Source: an uncultured Ectothiorhodospiraceae bacterium
GTDB lineage: Bacteria > Pseudomonadota > Gammaproteobacteria > XJ16 > Halofilaceae
Reading direction: 5' to 3'
Assembly (NCBI GenBank): GCA_913055615.1
Contig: CAJXKK010000016.1
Coordinates: 1 to 61,221 of the forward strand
Length of the DNA stretch: 61,221 nt
Both the position numbers and the translations under genes were made by a program. How positions within the stretch are numbered: the first letter of the stretch is position 1; every line of letters begins with the position of its first letter. Positions 7,297-16,738 of the stretch are shown piece after piece. Under the pieces are notes generated by a model. That model did not search any database, was not told the DNA's origin, and worked only from the letters and a program-made list of their open reading frames with translations.

Positions 7297-8354
7297 GGCG
7301 TCGACTGGCGGTGGGACGGGAGGATGCCGTCGCGCAGGTAGATGGCGGTCATGCGGGCGACGCGCCGCGAGAGCAGCAGCCCCACATGCGTGGTCCGCGC
7401 CAGGCGCACCGGCCCGCCCGGACCACGGATCTCATCGAGAGCGACGGTGCCGTCGTTCGGCCCGGGCAGGCGCCCGAGGAGACGACCCGGCCCGCAGGCG
7501 CGCACGCCGGCGATTCGCGCGACCGGGATATCCCGTGGCCACTTGTCCGCGCCCTCGGTCAGCGGTTCCTCCGCGGCCCCGAGCGTCCGCCCGAGGCCGC
7601 GGTCCCCGAGGTGGTCGGCGGCGGTAGCGCCCTGCAATGGGCTCCCCAGCAGCACCGCCCGCCCCGCCCGGGCCGGGCGGTGCGCGCCCAGCAGCCGTGT
7701 GAGCACGAACCCGCCGAGGCTGTGGCCGACGAAGTGGATAACGTGCCCCTCCAGCGCGTCGACCTGACGCGCCAGCCGCCCCGCCGCCGCGCCCGGCGAT
7801 TCCTTCGTCGTGTGCCAGCCGAAGATCGCCACGCCGAAACCGGCCACGCGCAGCCGCCGCGCCAGCAGGCGCATGGAGTGCGGACCGATCCAGAGGCCGT
7901 GGACGAGCACGACGGTCGTCCGCGCGGGGTCGCTGTCCAGCGACCTGATGGCGACGCGGTTGGTCCAGGAGTTCGCCCGTTCCGCCGCGTCGGGGATATC
8001 GAGCCAGACATGATCGTCGTGCTCGGCACGATCGAGCCGGGGCTGGCAGCGGACACCGACGCCCAGGCGGAATTCATGTTCGAGGTTATGGGTGACGTCG
8101 GGGGCGTAGCGGTGGCGCCATTCAGGGGCAATAGGAAAATGGCGCCGCCGGTGACAGTCGACGATGCCGCTGGCGTCCAGCCCCGTCTCTTCCGCGAGTT
8201 CGCGCCGGGCTGCCTCGATCGGCGTCTCACCGGGCTCCAGGCTGCCGGTGACCGACTGCCAGAAATCCTCGCGATCGGCACGGCGCAGGAGCAGCACCTC
8301 ACCATCGGCGGTATGCACCACGATGAGGACGGATTCGGGGCGTTTGAAGTTCAC
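7293..8354 (-). CDS. NudB Nudix hydrolase fused to an alpha/beta hydrolase
   Basis: 353 residues in one open frame. Residues 1-140 match NudB (dihydroneopterin triphosphate pyrophosphatase, folate pathway): KRPESVLIVV, FWQSVTGSLE, a perfect Nudix box GX5EX7REUXEEXGU at 37-59, WRHRYAPDVTHN and the end SWTNRVAI. Residues 145-353 form a small alpha/beta hydrolase: VLVHGLW, nucleophile elbow GHSLGG with Ser212, a probable acid Asp301 in GPNDGTVA and a probable His323 in TTHVG. NudB is normally about 150 residues and stands alone. The TAG stop comes from the end of a 133-bp repeat. The gene lies between yebC and aspS, where nudB is common, so the hydrolase is the newcomer. Its substrate is unknown; no signal peptide. 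Confidence 0.85.
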   Translation of the reverse strand: MNFKRPESVLIVVHTADGEVLLLRRADREDFWQSVTGSLEPGETPIEAARRELAEETGLDASGIVDCHRRRHFPIAPEWRHRYAPDVTHNLEHEFRLGVGVRCQPRLDRAEHDDHVWLDIPDAAERANSWTNRVAIRSLDSDPARTTVVLVHGLWIGPHSMRLLARRLRVAGFGVAIFGWHTTKESPGAAAGRLARQVDALEGHVIHFVGHSLGGFVLTRLLGAHRPARAGRAVLLGSPLQGATAADHLGDRGLGRTLGAAEEPLTEGADKWPRDIPVARIAGVRACGPGRLLGRLPGPNDGTVALDEIRGPGGPVRLARTTHVGLLLSRRVARMTAIYLRDGILPSHRQSTP

Positions 8355-8420
8355 CGGGTTACGGTTCCCTGGCGCGTCGGTTCAGCAGCCATCGCATTGT
8401 GCCGGATACGGGAGGTTATT

Positions 8421-8693
8421 GGTTCCCGCCAAGGCGCGAAGGACGCCAGGGGACACAAAGGAAACCGGGAGCCTGTAGGAGCGAGCTTGCTCGCGAACCG
8501 ATCTCCACGCCCGAGGGACTCCGGTCAATCGATTCGCTAACAGACCCGGGGTCAATGGCGCGCGTACCATACGACCCTGGGCAAGAACTGGACCGGCGCT
8601 GACATCGGAAAGCGGTTCGCGAGCAAGCTCGCTCCTACAATGTTGTGCCGTTCTTCGCGTCCCTTGGCGCCCTTCGCGCCTTGGCGGGAACCA
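8421..8693. repeat. Nested palindromic element A (REP pair within outer arms)
   Basis: Outer inverted arms run from GGTTCCCGCCAAGGCGCGAA (from 8421) to its counterpart ending near 8693. Inside are two facing REP-like units: GTAGGAGCGAGCTTGCTCGC (from 8475) and its inverted copy (8613-8639). A non-coding core of about 110 bp separates them. Related elements lie near 35.3, 43.4 and 49.6 kb, with REP-only versions near 16.6 and 27.9 kb. Confidence 0.8.
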
Positions 8694-8721
8694 TTAACCG
8701 AACATCCGGAAGACGAAGACC

Positions 8722-10515
8722 TCAGCCCTGTCCCCCAGCCCGTTCAGCGGCCTTGCCGCGCAGGCGGATGCCGAGTTCGCGCAGCTGCGCCTCGTTGACC
8801 GTCGACGGTGCCGAGGTCAGCGGGCAGCTCGCCGTCTGCGTCTTCGGGAACGCCATGACATCGCGGATTGACGCCGCTCCGGTCATCAGCATGACCAGGC
8901 GATCCAGGCCGAAGGCGATGCCGCCATGCGGCGGCGCGCCGTACTCGAGCGCATCCAGCAGGAAGCCGAACTGTTCGCGTGCGCTGGCGGGATCGATCCC
9001 CAGCACCTCCAGCGCCGCTTCCTGCAGCCCGCGATCATGGATACGGATCGAACCACCGCCGAGCTCGGTGCCATTGAGCACCATGTCATAAGCCCGCGAC
9101 AGGGCCTGCTTCGGATGCGCGCGCAGCTCGTCCGGGTTGTTCACGGCGGGTGCGGTGAACGGGTGATGCAGCGGCGTCCAGGCGTTGGCGTTGTCGTCCC
9201 ACTCGAACATCGGGAAATCGACGACCCAGAGCGGACACCACGCACGCTGGACGAAGCCACGGTCGTGACCGATCTTCACGCGCAGTGCACCCAGCGCATC
9301 GTTGACGACGCGCGCCTTGTCGGCGCCGAAGAAAATCAGGTCGCCACCGGTGGCCGCGGTATGCTCCAGCAGCGTCTCGATCACGTCGTCCGGCAGGAAC
9401 TTGAGGATCGGCGACTGCAGGCCCTCCCTGCCCTGCCCGCGCTCGTTGACCTTGATGTACGCGAGGCCCTTCGCCCCGTAGCGGCCGACGAACTCCGTGT
9501 ACTCATCGATCTCCTTGCGGGTCATGGAGCCACCGCCAGGCACACACAGGGCGGTCACGCGGCCATCCGGATCGTTCGCCGGGCCGGAGAAGACCTTGAA
9601 GTCCACGTCCGTCATCAGGCCAGCGACCTCGATCAGTTCGAGCGGGATGCGCAGGTCCGGCTTGTCGGACCCGAAGCGGTGCATCGCCTCCGTATAGGTC
9701 ATGCGCGGGAACGGATCGGGCAACGGCTCCTCGAGCACGTGCGTGAACAGGTCGCGCATCATGCGCTCGGCCATGTTCATGACGTCGTCTTCCTCGACGA
9801 ACGCCATCTCCATGTCGAGCTGCGTGAATTCGGGCTGGCGGTCGGCGCGCAGGTCCTCGTCGCGGAAGCAGCGCGTGATCTGGTAGTAGCGGTCCATGCC
9901 GCTGACCATCAGCAGCTGCTTGAACAACTGCGGCGACTGCGGCAGCGCGAAGAACGAACCGGCGTGGGTCCGGCTCGGCACAAGGTAGTCGCGCGCCCCT
10001 TCGGGCGTCGCCCGGGTGAGCATCGGCGTCTCGATGTCGATGAAGCCGTCGTCCTCTACGAAACGCCGCACGCGCGAGGTGATCGCCGCGCGCAGGCGCA
10101 GCCGCTGCTGCATCTCCGGGCGGCGCAGATCGACATAGCGGTACTTCAGCCGGTGTTCCTCGCCGACGTCCCATTCATCCAGTTGGAACGGGGGTGTCTT
10201 CGCCCGATTGACGACCTCGAGTTCGGTCCCGAGCACCTCGATCGCACCGGTGGTCAGATCCGGATTCTCGGTCCCGGCGGGCCGTGCGCGCACCTGGCCC
10301 TTCAAGTGAATGACGTACTCGCTGCGGATCTGCTCGGCGATACGGAACATATCCGCCCGATCGGGATCGAACACGACCTGGATCAAGCCGGTGTGATCGC
10401 GCAGATCGACGAAGATGACGCCGCCATGGTCGCGGCGGCGGTGAATCCAGCCGGCGAGTTCGACGGTGGAATCGATGGCGGCGCTGTCGAGCGTGCCGCA
10501 GAGATGGCTGCGCAT
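8722..10515 (-). CDS. aspS: Aspartyl-tRNA synthetase, probably non-discriminating
   Basis: 597 residues, bacterial-type class II AspRS. It charges tRNA-Asp. The N-terminal OB fold binds the anticodon ([15 protein letters not shown]), motif 2 reads [18 protein letters not shown], the GAD insert lies between about 290 and 420, and motif 3 is [14 protein letters not shown]. His30 and Gly81 align with H31 and G82 of the Pseudomonas aeruginosa enzyme, the residues tied to non-discriminating charging of both tRNA-Asp and tRNA-Asn. The E. coli discriminating enzyme has Leu and Lys there. That predicts a GatCAB-dependent route to Asn-tRNA. Its neighbourhood with yebC and nudB is typical. Confidence 0.95.
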   Translation of the reverse strand: MRSHLCGTLDSAAIDSTVELAGWIHRRRDHGGVIFVDLRDHTGLIQVVFDPDRADMFRIAEQIRSEYVIHLKGQVRARPAGTENPDLTTGAIEVLGTELEVVNRAKTPPFQLDEWDVGEEHRLKYRYVDLRRPEMQQRLRLRAAITSRVRRFVEDDGFIDIETPMLTRATPEGARDYLVPSRTHAGSFFALPQSPQLFKQLLMVSGMDRYYQITRCFRDEDLRADRQPEFTQLDMEMAFVEEDDVMNMAERMMRDLFTHVLEEPLPDPFPRMTYTEAMHRFGSDKPDLRIPLELIEVAGLMTDVDFKVFSGPANDPDGRVTALCVPGGGSMTRKEIDEYTEFVGRYGAKGLAYIKVNERGQGREGLQSPILKFLPDDVIETLLEHTAATGGDLIFFGADKARVVNDALGALRVKIGHDRGFVQRAWCPLWVVDFPMFEWDDNANAWTPLHHPFTAPAVNNPDELRAHPKQALSRAYDMVLNGTELGGGSIRIHDRGLQEAALEVLGIDPASAREQFGFLLDALEYGAPPHGGIAFGLDRLVMLMTGAASIRDVMAFPKTQTASCPLTSAPSTVNEAQLRELGIRLRGKAAERAGGQG

Positions 10516-10637
10516 GGTACTGGGCCCTGTTCACGGGGTCGGACGGAGGGTGCGGAAGGGTACCGGCTTGCCGCCGCGACCGCAATTCCGGCGGCGTCAG
10601 GGGGAATCCGGGGTTTGCGCTTATCCAACGTGGGTTT

Positions 10638-10661
10638 GGGTTCTCGCCAAGGCGCGAACCC
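10638..10661. repeat. Short palindrome, remnant of an outer repeat arm
   Basis: GGGTTCTCGCC AAG GCGCGAACCC forms a hairpin and matches the outer arm of the nested elements near 35.3 and 43.4 kb. It stands alone between aspS and the SDR, so it is probably a half-element left behind. Confidence 0.5.
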
Positions 10662-10727
10662 AACCGACGGTTCGCGTTTGCACCGCACCGGCGCTACCCT
10701 TTCGCGGTCCAGAATGGAGTCCAGCCC

Positions 10728-11564
10728 ATGACGGCACGCCGCACGCTGCTGATTACCGGTTGTTCGAGCGGGATCGGGTATCACTGCGCGCACGCGATGG
10801 CGGCGCGTGGGTGGCGGGTTTTCGCCACGGCGCGGGACTCCGAAGATGTCGAGCGGCTCGCCCGTGAGGGGCTGGAGGCGCTGGCGCTGGACCTCAACGA
10901 CTCCTGGAGTATCCATGCGGCCGTTGACGAGATCCTGGCGAGGACCGGTGGCTCGCTCGATGCGCTGTTCAACAATGGCGCCTACGGCCAGCCGGGCGCG
11001 GTCGAGGATCTCACGCGCAGCACCCTCAGGGCCCAGTTCGAGACCAACGTGTTTGGCTGGCTGGAACTGACCAATCGCATTTTGCCGGCCATGCGGTCGC
11101 AGGGCCACGGGCGGATCGTGCAGAACTCTTCCGTGCTCGGTCTGGTGGCGCTGAAGTGGCGCGGCGCCTACAACGCCAGCAAGTACGCGGTTGAGGGCCT
11201 GACCGACACGCTGCGCCTGGAGTTGGCCGGCAGCGGCGTCCACGTCAGCCTGATCGAGCCCGGTCCGATCACCAGCCGCTTCCGCGAAAACGCCCTCGAG
11301 GCGTTCGACCGCCGCATCGACAGCGACCGCAGCCCCCACAGCGCGTACTACGAGCGATTGGAGCAGCGTCGGCTCAAACCACAGAAGCCCACGCCGTTCA
11401 CACTCGGCCCCGAGGCCGTCCATAAACGGCTCGTGCACGCCCTTGAGAGCCGCCGCCCGCGACGGCGCTACCCGGTCACTTTCCCCACCTACGTGTTCGC
11501 CACCCTGCGCCGCGTCCTCCCGGCCAGCGTCCTCGACCGCATCCTGGCGCGTGCGAGCGACTGA
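10728..11564 (+). CDS. Short-chain dehydrogenase/reductase
   Basis: 278 residues, classical SDR. The Rossmann motif TGCSSGIG at about 11-18, the NNGAYG segment, the catalytic Ser in SSVLGLV and the YNASK pair give a complete active site. The sequence resembles the group of SDRs annotated as oxidoreductases of unknown substrate (YDAD-like, with LIEPGPITSRFRENA after the active site). The C-terminus is basic. It diverges from aspS with about 210 bp between, and is followed by a nested palindrome, so it is probably monocistronic. Substrate unknown. Confidence 0.85.
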   Translation: MTARRTLLITGCSSGIGYHCAHAMAARGWRVFATARDSEDVERLAREGLEALALDLNDSWSIHAAVDEILARTGGSLDALFNNGAYGQPGAVEDLTRSTLRAQFETNVFGWLELTNRILPAMRSQGHGRIVQNSSVLGLVALKWRGAYNASKYAVEGLTDTLRLELAGSGVHVSLIEPGPITSRFRENALEAFDRRIDSDRSPHSAYYERLEQRRLKPQKPTPFTLGPEAVHKRLVHALESRRPRRRYPVTFPTYVFATLRRVLPASVLDRILARASD

Positions 11565-11579
11565 CATCGGAGGAAAAAA

Positions 11580-11879
11580 GAACCACGAATGGACACGAAT
11601 GAATGGCGCGCAGTGATGAGAGGTTGTTGGCGCTTCGCTGATAACGCGCCGATTCCAACATGGGTTTGAGAACCACGGATGAACACAGATAGACACAGAT
11701 GAAACTCAAAGTCGGCTGAGGGCGACCATGTCCTGATAAGCCCGGTCTTTGACCTTATCTGTGTTTATCTGTGTGCATCCGTGGTTCTTCTCCAGTGATT
11801 CTGCCGCGACTACCTGTCAGCGAAGTTCCAGCACGATCGAATCGGTCGCGCGGCAGCATTTGTGTTCATTCGTGGTTCC
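11580..11879. repeat. Nested palindromic element, accacgaatg family, copy 1
   Basis: Outer arms ACCACGAATGGACACGAATG (left) and an inverted CATTCGTGGT copy ending near 11878 enclose inner arms ACCACGGATGAACACAGATA (from 11671) and its inverted copy (11755-11786). The spacers also hold facing cttcgctga/tcagcgaag segments. No gene is seen in 11565-12012. Confidence 0.8.
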
Positions 11880-12012
11880 CGCCTTTTATTCTGCGGCGAC
11901 GAATCCCGTTTCAGCGATAAGCCGCCGGGCGTGCGGGTCGGTCTGTTCGGAGGCGGGTTCGGGGAGCTGGCCGTTGACGCGGGTGGCTGTGCGCGCCCGG
12001 GCGACCGTCGCG

Positions 12013-12741
12013 TCAGTCCGTTCCCCAGTTGACCGCTGTACCGACCGCCAGGTCGAGCGTGGTGGCCGCGCTGCCGCGGTTGACGCCGATCTCGACCAGG
12101 CCCATCGAATTGATTAGCCACAGCGCCTCGCCCGGTGCCGCATCCGCGAACGTACGCCGGCGAGAGAGACAGCGCCCGGCCACGTTGAGCACCGGCACGA
12201 TCCGGCTTTTCGGTGGCCGCAGCCCCGTGACCGCATTGCCGAAGGCGTCGATGTAAATGATCGCGTCGCACTCCGCCCCGGTATCGTCCGGGTATTCGGT
12301 CAGCGGCAGGGACCGTCCCGGGACCTCATCGCCCCGGGCGATCAGGGCCGCCACGGGCGCGAACAGGTCGCGGCCGTGGAAGGTCGTCGAGCGCCCCTCG
12401 GGCGCGCGCGTGATGCGCCACCAGCGCGTATCCCGCGCCCGTGCGGAGACGACATCGAACAGCCCGTTGCGGGGACCGACGAACCACTGCCCATCGGCCT
12501 CGACCACCACCGGATCGCGCGCCGTCCCGACGCCCGGGTCGATCACGCCTACGAAGATCGTCCCGGTGGGCATCGAGGGCGCAAGCGCGGCCAGCAGGTG
12601 GCCGGACGCCAGCGGGTCGAACGACGGGGCATCATGCATGAGATCGATGACCGGATCGGTGACGCCGTCACGCGCAAGCACGGCGTGCATCTGGCCGACG
12701 TAGGGACCGGACCAGCCGAAGTCCGTGAACAGGGCGATCAT
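12013..12741 (-). CDS. SAM hydroxide adenosyltransferase (DUF62 family)
   Basis: 242 residues of the family that splits S-adenosylmethionine with hydroxide into adenosine and methionine, a relative of the fluorinase and chlorinase. Family marks are the start MIALFTDFGWSGPYVGQM, the Asp-rich HDAPSFDP, the strand GVIDPGVGTARDPV, WFVGPRNGLFDV and the C-terminal domain with YIDAFGNAVTG. It is the last gene of an apparent operon with the isocitrate lyase/PEP mutase-family gene and bmt (33 bp gap). Methionine formed by the methyltransferase and SAM breakdown here would meet in the same cycle, but that link is inference. The halide-specific loop of fluorinases is not evident. Confidence 0.85.
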   Translation of the reverse strand: MIALFTDFGWSGPYVGQMHAVLARDGVTDPVIDLMHDAPSFDPLASGHLLAALAPSMPTGTIFVGVIDPGVGTARDPVVVEADGQWFVGPRNGLFDVVSARARDTRWWRITRAPEGRSTTFHGRDLFAPVAALIARGDEVPGRSLPLTEYPDDTGAECDAIIYIDAFGNAVTGLRPPKSRIVPVLNVAGRCLSRRRTFADAAPGEALWLINSMGLVEIGVNRGSAATTLDLAVGTAVNWGTD

Positions 12742-12774
12742 GCGGTGACTCCCGCCCGGACAGGCTCCGGGGGA

Positions 12775-13638
12775 TCAGTCACCGTAGCGATCCGCGAGTT
12801 CGTGATAGCGGTCGAACCCGACGGCCTCGGTCAAATCCGCAAAATCGAGTACGCCGCTCGGCGTCTCGCCCGCTCCGAGCTCCGCCAGGCTGATCCGCAT
12901 CGCGCGGATCGCGGCCGACAGCTGGGTCAGCGGGTACACGGCGATCCGGTAGCCGAGCGCCTGCAGTTTCTCCGGCGGGAGAATCGGCGTACGACCATGC
13001 TCGATCATGTTGGCCATCTTCGGGCCGGGCACGGCCTCGCACCAGGCCGCCATCTCCGATTCGTCGTGCGGCGCCTCGAGGAACGTGATGTCCGCGCCCA
13101 TCTCGGCGAACCGCTGCGCCCGGGCGATCGCCTCCTCGAGGCCGAGCGGGCCGCGGGCATCGGTGCGCGCCATGATCAGGATATCGGCGCCCTCGTCGCG
13201 CGCGTCCAGCGCCGCCTGCAGCCGCGTCTCGGCCTCGGCCCGCGGCACCACCTGCTTACCCTGGGTGTGACCGCAGCGCTTGGGGCTCACCTGGTCCTCC
13301 AGCATGATGCAGGCGAAACCGGCGTGGGCGTACGCCTGCACGGTACGGCGCACGCTCACGGCGTTGCCGAAACCGGTATCGCCGTCGCCGATCACGGGCA
13401 GATTCGTGGCCGCGCAGATCTCGCGGCCGCGATCGAGCATCTCGCCGAGCGACATCAGCCCGGTGTCGGGACCAGCCAGGTGCGAGGCCGAGACGGCGAA
13501 GCCGCTCATGAACGCCAGCGGGAAACCGGCTTCCTCGATCAGGCGCGCCGACATCGCATCGAACGCGCCGGGCATCTGCAGCAGGCGACCTTCCCGGAGG
13601 CGGGCGCGCAGGCGCTCGGCGGGGGATTCGTTCGCCAT
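12775..13638 (-). CDS. Isocitrate lyase/PEP mutase-family enzyme
   Basis: 287 residues from the ATG at 13638, placed 1 bp after the bmt stop codon; the longer frame upstream reads into bmt out of frame and is not used. TIM-barrel marks are LLQMPGAFDAMSA, the substrate/Mg segment IGDGDTGFGN, the loop EDQVSPKRCGHTQGK with the catalytic Cys of the lyase signature K-R-C-G-H, and ILIMARTDAR. It should form or break a C-C bond in a small dicarboxylate. Relatives include 2-methylisocitrate lyase, dimethylmalate lyase and oxaloacetate decarboxylase, and the sequence alone does not separate these. The retained Cys argues for a lyase. Co-transcription with bmt and the SAM adenosyltransferase is likely. 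Confidence 0.82.
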   Translation of the reverse strand: MANESPAERLRARLREGRLLQMPGAFDAMSARLIEEAGFPLAFMSGFAVSASHLAGPDTGLMSLGEMLDRGREICAATNLPVIGDGDTGFGNAVSVRRTVQAYAHAGFACIMLEDQVSPKRCGHTQGKQVVPRAEAETRLQAALDARDEGADILIMARTDARGPLGLEEAIARAQRFAEMGADITFLEAPHDESEMAAWCEAVPGPKMANMIEHGRTPILPPEKLQALGYRIAVYPLTQLSAAIRAMRISLAELGAGETPSGVLDFADLTEAVGFDRYHELADRYGD

Positions 13639-13639
13639 G

Positions 13640-14701
13640 TCAGGACTCCGCCCGGCCGCGACGGCGGCGCTTGCCGCGGCCACCGGAGGCGCCGTGGCCA
13701 CTCGCACCGGCCTCCGGGTCGAGGTCGCCGCCGTACTGCGCCCTGGCCCCTGCGGACACCTCGCCGAGGCGCGCGGTGATCGTCTCGATATCCGGCGCCG
13801 GGCCGCGCTCGCGGGTGTCGAGCGCCGTGCGCATCGCGCGGATGTGCTCCGGCGTCGTGCCGCAGCAGCCGCCCACGATCGAGACACCGGCATCGCGCGC
13901 GAGGACTGCGTATTCGGCCATCAGTTCCGGCGTGCCGTTGTACACGATCCGGTCGCCGTGCCACTCGGGGATGCCGCAGTTCGCCTTCGCGATCAGCACC
14001 GAGTCCGGATCCGCCGCGTCGCGCATGTTCACGATCGCGATCAACAGTTCCGAGGCGCCGACGCCGCAGTTGGAGCCGAAGGCGGTCGGTGCGTGATCGC
14101 CATGGGCACAATGGTCTGCAAAGGCGTGCGGGGTGATCCCCATCATCGTGCGCCCGTTGGTATCGAAACTGACGGTGCACACGACCGGCAGCCCGGTCGA
14201 GCGCGCCGCCTCGATCGCGGCATCGACCTCCTCGCGCGCCGACAGCGTCTCGATCCAGAGCACGTCGACGCCGCCGCGCGCGAGCGCCCGGGCCTGTTCG
14301 CGGAAGGCCTCGACGGCCCGCTCGTGCGTCAGCGCGCCGAGCGGCTCGAACAGCTCGCCGGTCGGGCCCATGCTGCCCGCCACCAGGACTGTCCGATCGG
14401 CCTCGTCGGCTACCTCGCGGGCAAGGCGCGCAGCCGCCTCGTTGATCTCGCCGACCCGATCCTCGTCGCCATGCAGCTTGAGACGATATCCCGTGCCGCC
14501 GAAGGAGTTGGTCAGAAATACGTCGGATCCGGCGTCGACGAAACTGCGGTAGTGCGCTTTGACCTGTTCCGGGCGATCGATGTTCCATAGTTCCGGCGGG
14601 TCACCGGTCTGCAGCCCGAGGGCGAACAGATTGGTACCGGTAGCGCCATCGGCGAGCAGTACGCCGCGCTCCTGGAGCAGGTCGTGCAGTGGGTCCGACA
14701 T
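13640..14701 (-). CDS. bmt: Betaine-homocysteine S-methyltransferase
   Basis: 353 residues from the ATG at 14701, chosen for the AGAGGAG ribosome site just upstream; an in-frame ATG six codons earlier is less likely. It is a zinc-dependent homocysteine methyltransferase: LLADGATGTNLFALG, TNSFGGTGYRL, SFDTNGRTMMG, and the three zinc Cys in GSNCGVG (Cys212) and GGCCGTT (Cys279, Cys280). The pattern fits bacterial betaine-specific Bmt, which makes methionine and dimethylglycine from glycine betaine. A basic Gly/Arg tail (about 330-353) is additional. It begins an operon with the lyase-family and SAM-cleaving genes. The dimethylglycine dehydrogenase-like protein at 25-27.6 kb could use its product. 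Confidence 0.88.
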   Translation of the reverse strand: MSDPLHDLLQERGVLLADGATGTNLFALGLQTGDPPELWNIDRPEQVKAHYRSFVDAGSDVFLTNSFGGTGYRLKLHGDEDRVGEINEAAARLAREVADEADRTVLVAGSMGPTGELFEPLGALTHERAVEAFREQARALARGGVDVLWIETLSAREEVDAAIEAARSTGLPVVCTVSFDTNGRTMMGITPHAFADHCAHGDHAPTAFGSNCGVGASELLIAIVNMRDAADPDSVLIAKANCGIPEWHGDRIVYNGTPELMAEYAVLARDAGVSIVGGCCGTTPEHIRAMRTALDTRERGPAPDIETITARLGEVSAGARAQYGGDLDPEAGASGHGASGGRGKRRRRGRAES

Positions 14702-14935
14702 CCGGTTCTCCTCTTTCATCTGGGCGTCGATTGTAGCGGATCACGGGGGCTGACCAAGGGTTTCGCAACGCCACTTCGCAGGCAGGTAAATGCCGGGTTC
14801 AGCGGCGCCATCCCCAGCGGTGTTCCCTTGTGACACCACCGGCGCCAGGGCAAAATCCAGCCTTCGTGCGGCGGTCTTCCGTCCGCACTCCGCATACGCT
14901 GTTTCCGGCCCATTCCCGGCCGAGGAGGACTCACG

Positions 14936-16594
14936 ATGGAAGTCGAACGCGAAGCGATGGAATACGATGTCGTCATCGTCGGCGCCGGCCCGTCGGGTCT
15001 TTCGGCGGCGATACGCCTGTGCCAGCTGGCCGAAGAGACGGGCGCGGAGATCAGCGTCGCGGTCCTCGAGAAAGGCTCGGAAGTCGGTGCCCATATCCTG
15101 TCCGGCGCCGTACTCGAACCGACCGCCCTGAATGAGCTCATACCGGACTGGAAGGAAAAAGGCGCCCCGCTGCACTCGCCGGTCACGGACGAGAAGTTCA
15201 TGGTGCTGGGCAAGCAGTCGGCCATCAACGTGCCCCTCTCCCTGCTGCCGCGGCAGATGCACAACGACGGCAACTACGTCGTCTCGATGGGCAACGTCTG
15301 CCGTTGGCTGGGTGAGCAGGCCGAGGCGCTCGGTGCCGAGATCTACCCCGGATTCGCCGCGCAGGAGGCCCTGTTTCACGACGACGGCAGTATCAAGGGC
15401 GTACGCACCGGCGACATGGGGATCGGCCGCGACTGGCAGCCAAAGGACGCCTTCGAGCCAGGCATCGAACTGCACGCGAAGTACACGCTGTTCGCCGAGG
15501 GCTGCCGCGGCCATGTCAGCAAGCAGCTGATCGAGCAGTTCGGCCTGCGCGAAGACGCCGATCCGCAGACCTACGGCATCGGCATCAAGGAACTGTGGGA
15601 GATCGATCCAGAGAAGCACAGACAGGGCACGGTGATCCATACCGCTGGCTGGCCCATGGACACGAAGACCTGGGGTGGATCGTTCCTTTATCACCTGGAA
15701 GACAACCAGGTGTACGTCGGTTACGTGATCGGTCTCGACTACCAGAATCCGCACCTGCATCCGTTCAAGGAGTTCCAGCGCTTCAAGACCCACCCCGCCA
15801 TCCGCGAGACGCTCGAGGGTGGGCGCCGCGTGAGCTACGGCGCACGCGCGCTGAACGAGGGCGGGCTGCAGTCGGTACCGAAACTGGTCTTCCCCGGCGG
15901 CGCCCTGATCGGCTGCTCGGCCGGCTTCCTCAATGTGCCCAAGATCAAGGGCAACCACACCGCGATGAAGACCGGCATGATGGCCGCCGAGAGCATCGCC
16001 GAGGCGCTGGCCCAGGGTGAGGACGCACCGGCCACGCTGACGGGCTACGAAGAGCGTTACCGCAATTCCTGGGTCTGGCGCGAACTGCACGAGGCGCGCA
16101 ACTTCCGCCCGGCGGCCTCCAACTTCGGCATGGTTCTGGGATCGATCTACAGCGGCCTGGACCTCAAGATCTTCCGCGGCAAGCTCCCCTGGACGCTGCA
16201 CCACAAACACGCGGACCACGAGACCCTGAAACCGGCGGAGCGGATGCCGAAGATCGAGTATCCGAAGCCGGACGGTATCGTCAGCTTCGATCTCAACTCG
16301 AGTGTGTATCTCACCAACACGTTCCACGAGGAGGGCCAGCCAGTCCACCTGACCCTCAAGGACGATTCGATCCCGGTGAACTACAACCTCGCGTATTACG
16401 ACGCCCCGGAACAGCGCTACTGCCCGGCCGGCGTATACGAGATCGTGCGCGACGACGACGGCTCGAATCCGCGGCTGCAGATCAACGCCCAGAACTGCAT
16501 CCACTGCAAGACGTGCGACATCAAGGATCCCTCGCAAAACATCCACTGGATTGCGCCGGAGGGCGGCGGCGGGCCGAATTACCCGAATATGTAA
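14936..16594 (+). CDS. Electron transfer flavoprotein-ubiquinone oxidoreductase
   Basis: 552 residues, the normal length. ETF-QO takes electrons from ETF and passes them to ubiquinone in the inner membrane. The FAD site is [14 protein letters not shown] at 11-24; the ubiquinone/membrane patch lies in the middle ([20 protein letters not shown] region). The C-terminal ferredoxin-like domain carries the 4Fe-4S Cys residues in YCPAGVYE and [20 protein letters not shown] ribosome site precedes the ATG. It diverges from bmt and shares a functional line with etfBA 3 kb away and with the dimethylglycine dehydrogenase-like protein, a typical ETF electron donor. Confidence 0.95.
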   Translation: MEVEREAMEYDVVIVGAGPSGLSAAIRLCQLAEETGAEISVAVLEKGSEVGAHILSGAVLEPTALNELIPDWKEKGAPLHSPVTDEKFMVLGKQSAINVPLSLLPRQMHNDGNYVVSMGNVCRWLGEQAEALGAEIYPGFAAQEALFHDDGSIKGVRTGDMGIGRDWQPKDAFEPGIELHAKYTLFAEGCRGHVSKQLIEQFGLREDADPQTYGIGIKELWEIDPEKHRQGTVIHTAGWPMDTKTWGGSFLYHLEDNQVYVGYVIGLDYQNPHLHPFKEFQRFKTHPAIRETLEGGRRVSYGARALNEGGLQSVPKLVFPGGALIGCSAGFLNVPKIKGNHTAMKTGMMAAESIAEALAQGEDAPATLTGYEERYRNSWVWRELHEARNFRPAASNFGMVLGSIYSGLDLKIFRGKLPWTLHHKHADHETLKPAERMPKIEYPKPDGIVSFDLNSSVYLTNTFHEEGQPVHLTLKDDSIPVNYNLAYYDAPEQRYCPAGVYEIVRDDDGSNPRLQINAQNCIHCKTCDIKDPSQNIHWIAPEGGGGPNYPNM

Positions 16595-16619
16595 CCAGGC
16601 CGTTCGCCGTCGCCAGGCG

Positions 16620-16700
16620 AATCGCGAGCAAGTTCGCTCCTGCATGAATCCTGCAACCGCGTCGTGAATTACACCTGTAGGAGCGAGCTTGCTCGCGATC
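16620..16700. repeat. Inverted pair of REP-like units (element B)
   Basis: AATCGCGAGCAAGTTCGCTCC at the left faces TGTAGGAGCGAGCTTGCTCG at the right with about 33 bp between. It can form a long stem-loop just past the ETF-QO stop codon. It is the REP core without the outer arms seen in element A. Confidence 0.8.
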
Positions 16701-16738
16701 AACGCTCGACGTTCGGTCGATCGTAATACCCGCCGGTC

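Noticed and set aside
11565-12012. CRISPR array from the accacgaatg repeats
   Set aside because: The repeats are inverted arms of a palindrome, not regular direct repeats with unique spacers.
14741-16702. A 653-codon open frame on the minus strand
   Set aside because: Antisense of ETF-QO; no ribosome site and no family match.
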